The translations under genes were made by a program, and so were the position numbers. A stretch of DNA of 64,000 nt from Angiostrongylus vasorum. Taxonomy: Eukaryota > Nematoda > Chromadorea > Rhabditida > Metastrongylidae. Numbering within the stretch: position 1 is the stretch's first letter; the number at the start of each line of letters is the position of its first letter. The notes under the pieces are model-generated. The model searched no databases. It was given only the letters and a program-made list of their open reading frames with translations, and was not told where the DNA came from. Shown here piece after piece: positions 60,482 to 64,000 of this stretch. The stretch spans positions 186,001 to 250,000 of the forward strand of contig JADANN010000361.1 in the NCBI GenBank assembly GCA_018806985.1, read 5' to 3'.

Positions 60482-63400
60482 TTAGTGAAGAAGCATCCTA
60501 ACCATATACTGTAGAATCCCACCATGACGATAGTAAGTGAGTTCAACTTCCGTGTCGAATCGACAAACGACCTGAAAGGTAGAATGACAAGTGAAAATGG
60601 CATAACAACATTAATAAAAAAAATATTGTTTCTGCTATCCAACTTCTTGCAACAGGATTCCAAACAAAGCAAAGTGCATGTTCCATCAGAACAATGAGCA
60701 GAAGAAATTAGACATTACCTCGAAGGTGAGCCCAGTAGAGACGTCAACCTTGAGAAGCTGCCCGATTTTGAGGTCTACAGGAAGGGTGATGCTATACTGC
60801 TCTTTTCCAGACAATCCTAATTTTTCCGCGTTTTCACCGTCTTTGAATTGTAATGGAATTATTCCCATCCCAACCAAGTTCGAGCGATGAATCCGTTCGA
60901 ACGATTCAGCAATAACAGCCTTGACACCCTGTAAATAAGGTCCTTTGGCAGCCCAATCTCGAGAGGATCCACACCCATACTCCTTTCCCGCCAGTATGAT
61001 AACAGGGTTTCCTTCGTCTGCATACTTCATCGCGACATCGTAGACATCTGATTCCATTCCTGAAGGAACGTACAGAGTATAAGGACCAACTTTGGTGGCG
61101 AGTTTGTTTACAAGACGAATATTGGCAAATGTTCCACGTGCCATCACCTTAAAGAAATATATGAAATGCAAGGTTTCATAACACTTGCCTCAGCACCTGA
61201 AAAGTTCACTTGCTATGGCAGTTCGCGCGATGCAATGAATCCTTGTATTACATAACATTATGTGTCACATTTTTATCGCTATTTCCCTAAATATGCACTT
61301 AGTCCAATGAAAATCGTATTAGGCACTTACAAAAAAATGTTCTATTACCTTTCCTATTTTTTGCTAAATAATTCACTTACAATATATGTGCATGAATGAA
61401 GCTTGGATAACGCAGTGGTGGAGAAGTTGTTCAATAGTGCGCACAAGGGCGCGGTTAGCCCTCGTCCTGCATCATTCATGTCTTCATTCGTCCGGTGTAG
61501 GGAATGTGGTACTCCAAACTTCTGTAGGAAGCTCCGTTCGATCCATAAAAGCGACTAGTTACCTGTGGTGAAGAAATGGAAACGCCCTATCGAAAGTACC
61601 CAAGGATTCCAGGGGAATTCCACTCGACCAGCATTCAGTGACATTCATGACGAAAGGAAAATCCTCAACTAGTAGCTGAACCTATGCGTGAATCTGAAGA
61701 CCATTGTAGAATATGGCAAAGTGTAAATGATTCAAGGGCAAAAAGCAATGGGATCCGCAAATTGTCTGATGCTGAGTCATGTAGAAAATAATTCAATTAT
61801 TTTCGAATTACTGCCCAGTAATTCCTATGTTTTTTCGCTACACAATGTCGCTTTTCTATTTATTTTTCCACAACACTCGTCCACCATCAACCACCGTACT
61901 TTCAGCCTTCGACTGTCGGTTGCGCAACATAGACTAAGTACAGTTCTACATTCCAGATAATTTTTATATCCACCTATTTAATTGCTACCAAAGAAACGGA
62001 AACGTATTTGCTCTTGTAAAGAGTTACAAAAAGAGCATCATTATAGATCTGCTCACGATCCTGCCAACAATCACTTTGGCACTTAACATAGATCCAGGAG
62101 CAAATATAGCAAATATGTCTACCTACATCGTTTCAAGAATTACCATAGACGGTAAATATAAAACTCAAGACAAATTTTCTTGGGCATAACATTTACAACA
62201 ACAATGGAAGCATGGAAGCGCACTAATGAACGCGCCCTACAAACGCCTAACGTTCTCACAATCAGCAACTTCCCAGACGCCGAGTGTAATACGATTTCGT
62301 CTATACTCACTTCATGAACTGTTCACCAACCTAAATGTACAACCACAGTAAAAGAATAAATAGAAAAGACAAAGCTCTCGGCGTTGATCATTCCCTGAGG
62401 GATGCGCTGTGCATTCAACTTCATTGAGCATCGTTGGTGGTGATTGAATACATATCTGGCTTTTTAAAGTGACTCGCGGTGCCCCACCGATGTATCGAAC
62501 CAGTGCTGCTATCTTCCCAGACACGTCTGGTACGAATTTCCCGACCCCGCAGGAATGGAGCGCTTGGTGAATCTGGGGCATGGGGATTGATCCCATGTGT
62601 ATTGTAGGGCTCCACCGACCACTGCGCTACACGCGTCCATACAAGCACAACAGAGACAACTTAGAGTACCTCCCCCATCACACTAGCAACGGACTTTGAG
62701 CAAACCTATTCACATTGTACATCAAGCAAAGAAATGGTCTCATGTAGACTTAACTCTCAGCCCACAGCTTTTCTACGAAGATAAAAAAAACTACCTCATC
62801 GTTTCCACGACGTGCACCATATGTATTGAATTCTGCCGGTGAGACGCCTCGCGAAGCAAGATAGCGAGCCGCAGGTGAAGTTTTCGAAATAGACCCAGCC
62901 GGTGAAATGTGGTCAGTTGTTACTGAATCTCCCAGATTTAACAGTGCATATGCGTTGCGGATAGAAGGTTGTTGCTGAAGGTCAACGGTCTAAACGAATT
63001 TACAACTTCAATTCTACATGCAAAAAAATTTCAACCATATGAGGAACCTTTAATGCATGTTTATGATGAAGAACAAAACAGAGAGAAAAAATAAGAAGTT
63101 GCGAGAACAGAACATACCATATCATCGAAAAAGGGGACCTTTTTAATGTAAGTACTTTTTGAATCCCACGGATAAAGTTTTGCTGCTGGGATCGTAAGTT
63201 TCTGCCATTGCTCTGACCCATCCTTTACGTTGGCGTAGACCTACAAAACGAAATAGTGCATAAGAATTCCTGTGCGTGTTTCACATAAATTCTCTCCCAA
63301 CAGTTTACCGCCTCGTCGTAGCTGGGAGGTGTTCCTGGGTGTCAGGATGCGGTGTATAGCGTAGGGATTCATCTCCCCCGTATGGTCTCCCAACCTGAGA

Positions 63401-64000
63401 AGGAGTTCGGCATTTCCACCAGGAAGAACAGCTAAGAGTAAACTAGTACAAGGATCCACCACTCTCTTGGTATCAAACTAATTGCACGGTGGCAAATCTC
63501 CCTCTGATCCACAAGAGCGGCGACTGCCTGTGGTGGTGACGACCTGTGGCACACTTTGGGTGGGCTGACCTCGAGACTACAGGAAAACACAATGGCTAAA
63601 CCAATAAAACTCCGAAAAATGGAGAGTATGCTAGTATGCTAGGGCCCGCATAACCAGTGAGGACGGGCCGTCCAAGTATCCAAGTAACTAAGTTCCACAT
63701 AAATACTCACCTCTCTAAAGAATTGTGGCTTCACAAACTCTTCCTCGAATTTTGCTACTTCTTCCCGTGTTGGCCAAATATCTTTAAGATAAACATCTCT
63801 ACCGGCAGGTGTTCTTGCTGCAACAAAATAGGATGAATCGCTGTTATACCATAGTCAGAACAAAATTCCTAAAAAAAAAAAAAGAAAAGAGAGTAAGAAA
63901 AACTGATAACCGATAACTCCGTTGATATCCTTGTTCACATTACCAATTATCGAATAAGCAACAACAAGAGGAGGACTTGCAAGATAATTGGCTCTAACTA
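60482..64000 (-). CDS. aco-1: cytosolic aconitase / IRP1-type protein, C-terminal 40% (gene runs off the window)
   Basis: Minus-strand exons, in transcript order: 64000-63911 (partial), 63817-63711, 63240-63118, 62989-62795, 61147-60719, 60571-60482. All join in phase to give 343 residues plus stop. It interconverts citrate and isocitrate with a [4Fe-4S] cluster; vertebrate IRP1 also binds RNA. Seen: [23 protein letters not shown], the [16 protein letters not shown] linker, [16 protein letters not shown], the swivel-domain active-site loop [17 protein letters not shown] and [14 protein letters not shown], ending in [13 protein letters not shown]. The cluster-ligand cysteines lie upstream of the window. 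The closeness to cytosolic rather than mitochondrial aconitase is judged from these motifs. Neighbour: convergent with the metal transporter. One intron (63241-63710) is almost entirely a SINE. Confidence 0.96.
61386..61760 (+). mobile_element. mosaic SINE in an aco-1 intron
   Basis: It starts with a tRNA-like head (TTGGATAACGCAGTGGTGG A-box) and a family 1-like middle (CGTCCGGTGTAGGGAATGTG against the family CTCCGGAGTCGGCGAATTG). It then switches at about 61580 to the other 3' half seen at 26940-27120. Antisense to aco-1. Confidence 0.6.
62370..62640 (-). mobile_element. SINE family 1 in an aco-1 intron
   Basis: Minus-strand copy in sense with aco-1. The end GTTGATCATTCCCTGAGGG and head CACTGCGCTACACGCGTCC are clear, and the B-box reads GGGATTGATCCC on the plus strand. 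It lies in the intron between the exons at 62795 and 61147. Flanking duplication not evident. Confidence 0.8.
63291..63696 (+). mobile_element. SINE family 2 beside an aco-1 splice donor
   Basis: Full-length copy in plus orientation, antisense to aco-1, bounded by CACATAAAT at 63282-63290 and 63697-63705. Its tail reads CCGTCCAAGTATCCAAGTAAC. It makes up about 86% of the 470-bp intron, and the tail ends 14 bp from the exon at 63711. Confidence 0.9.

Noticed and set aside
1..64000. CRISPR array, prokaryotic operon or phage features
   Set aside because: The window is eukaryotic with spliced genes; the only regularly spaced repeats are microsatellites and dispersed retroelements.

Overview
The window looks like nuclear DNA of a nematode, most likely a clade V parasitic (strongylid/hookworm-type) species. 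The reasons are two complete multi-exon genes and one partial gene with nematode-style introns (T-rich tracts ending in CAG/TAG), probable trans-splice acceptors a few bases upstream of the first ATGs, A+T-rich introns, and RTE-type LINEs, Penelope-like elements (PLEs) and SINEs that fill most of the space between exons. The species call is inference.

Layout. (1) 1-13.3 kb: repeat-rich, no certain gene. It holds a tRNA-derived SINE (464-755), PLE fragments with hammerhead-ribozyme-like ends, an RTE LINE that has lost its reverse transcriptase (about 7.3-9.3 kb), a fold-back element (9440-9822) and a PLE inverted duplication around a GIY-YIG domain (10834-12112). (2) 13392-24448, + strand: a complete 23-exon gene for a single-pass receptor or adhesion protein of about 1204 codons (signal peptide, several Ig domains, two fibronectin III domains, one membrane span, about 240-residue cytoplasmic tail). 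All 23 exons join in phase, yet the frame contains two in-frame TGA codons. (3) 24.8-37.6 kb: long intergenic region with SINE, LINE and PLE debris and one orphan terminal-exon candidate. (4) 37702-59525, + strand: a complete NRAMP/DMT1-type divalent metal transporter (562 aa, 14 exons) spread over 22 kb because three introns are filled with LINEs and SINEs. (5) 60482-64000, - strand: the last six exons of a cytosolic aconitase/IRP1-type gene (aco-1), continuing past the window.

The metal transporter and aco-1 are convergent neighbours 956 bp apart. One imports Fe/Mn; the other is an Fe-S enzyme whose vertebrate homologue senses iron, so the pairing is suggestive, but no iron-responsive element was recognised.

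The mobile elements give the most informative observations. PLE ends carry hammerhead ribozyme folds with compensatory stem changes. A 365-405 bp SINE family shares its 3' tail with a resident RTE LINE, has target-site duplications, and lies antisense in all five introns where it occurs. A second, tRNA-headed SINE family has 8-15 bp duplications, one SINE-in-SINE nest and a variant with a different 3' end.
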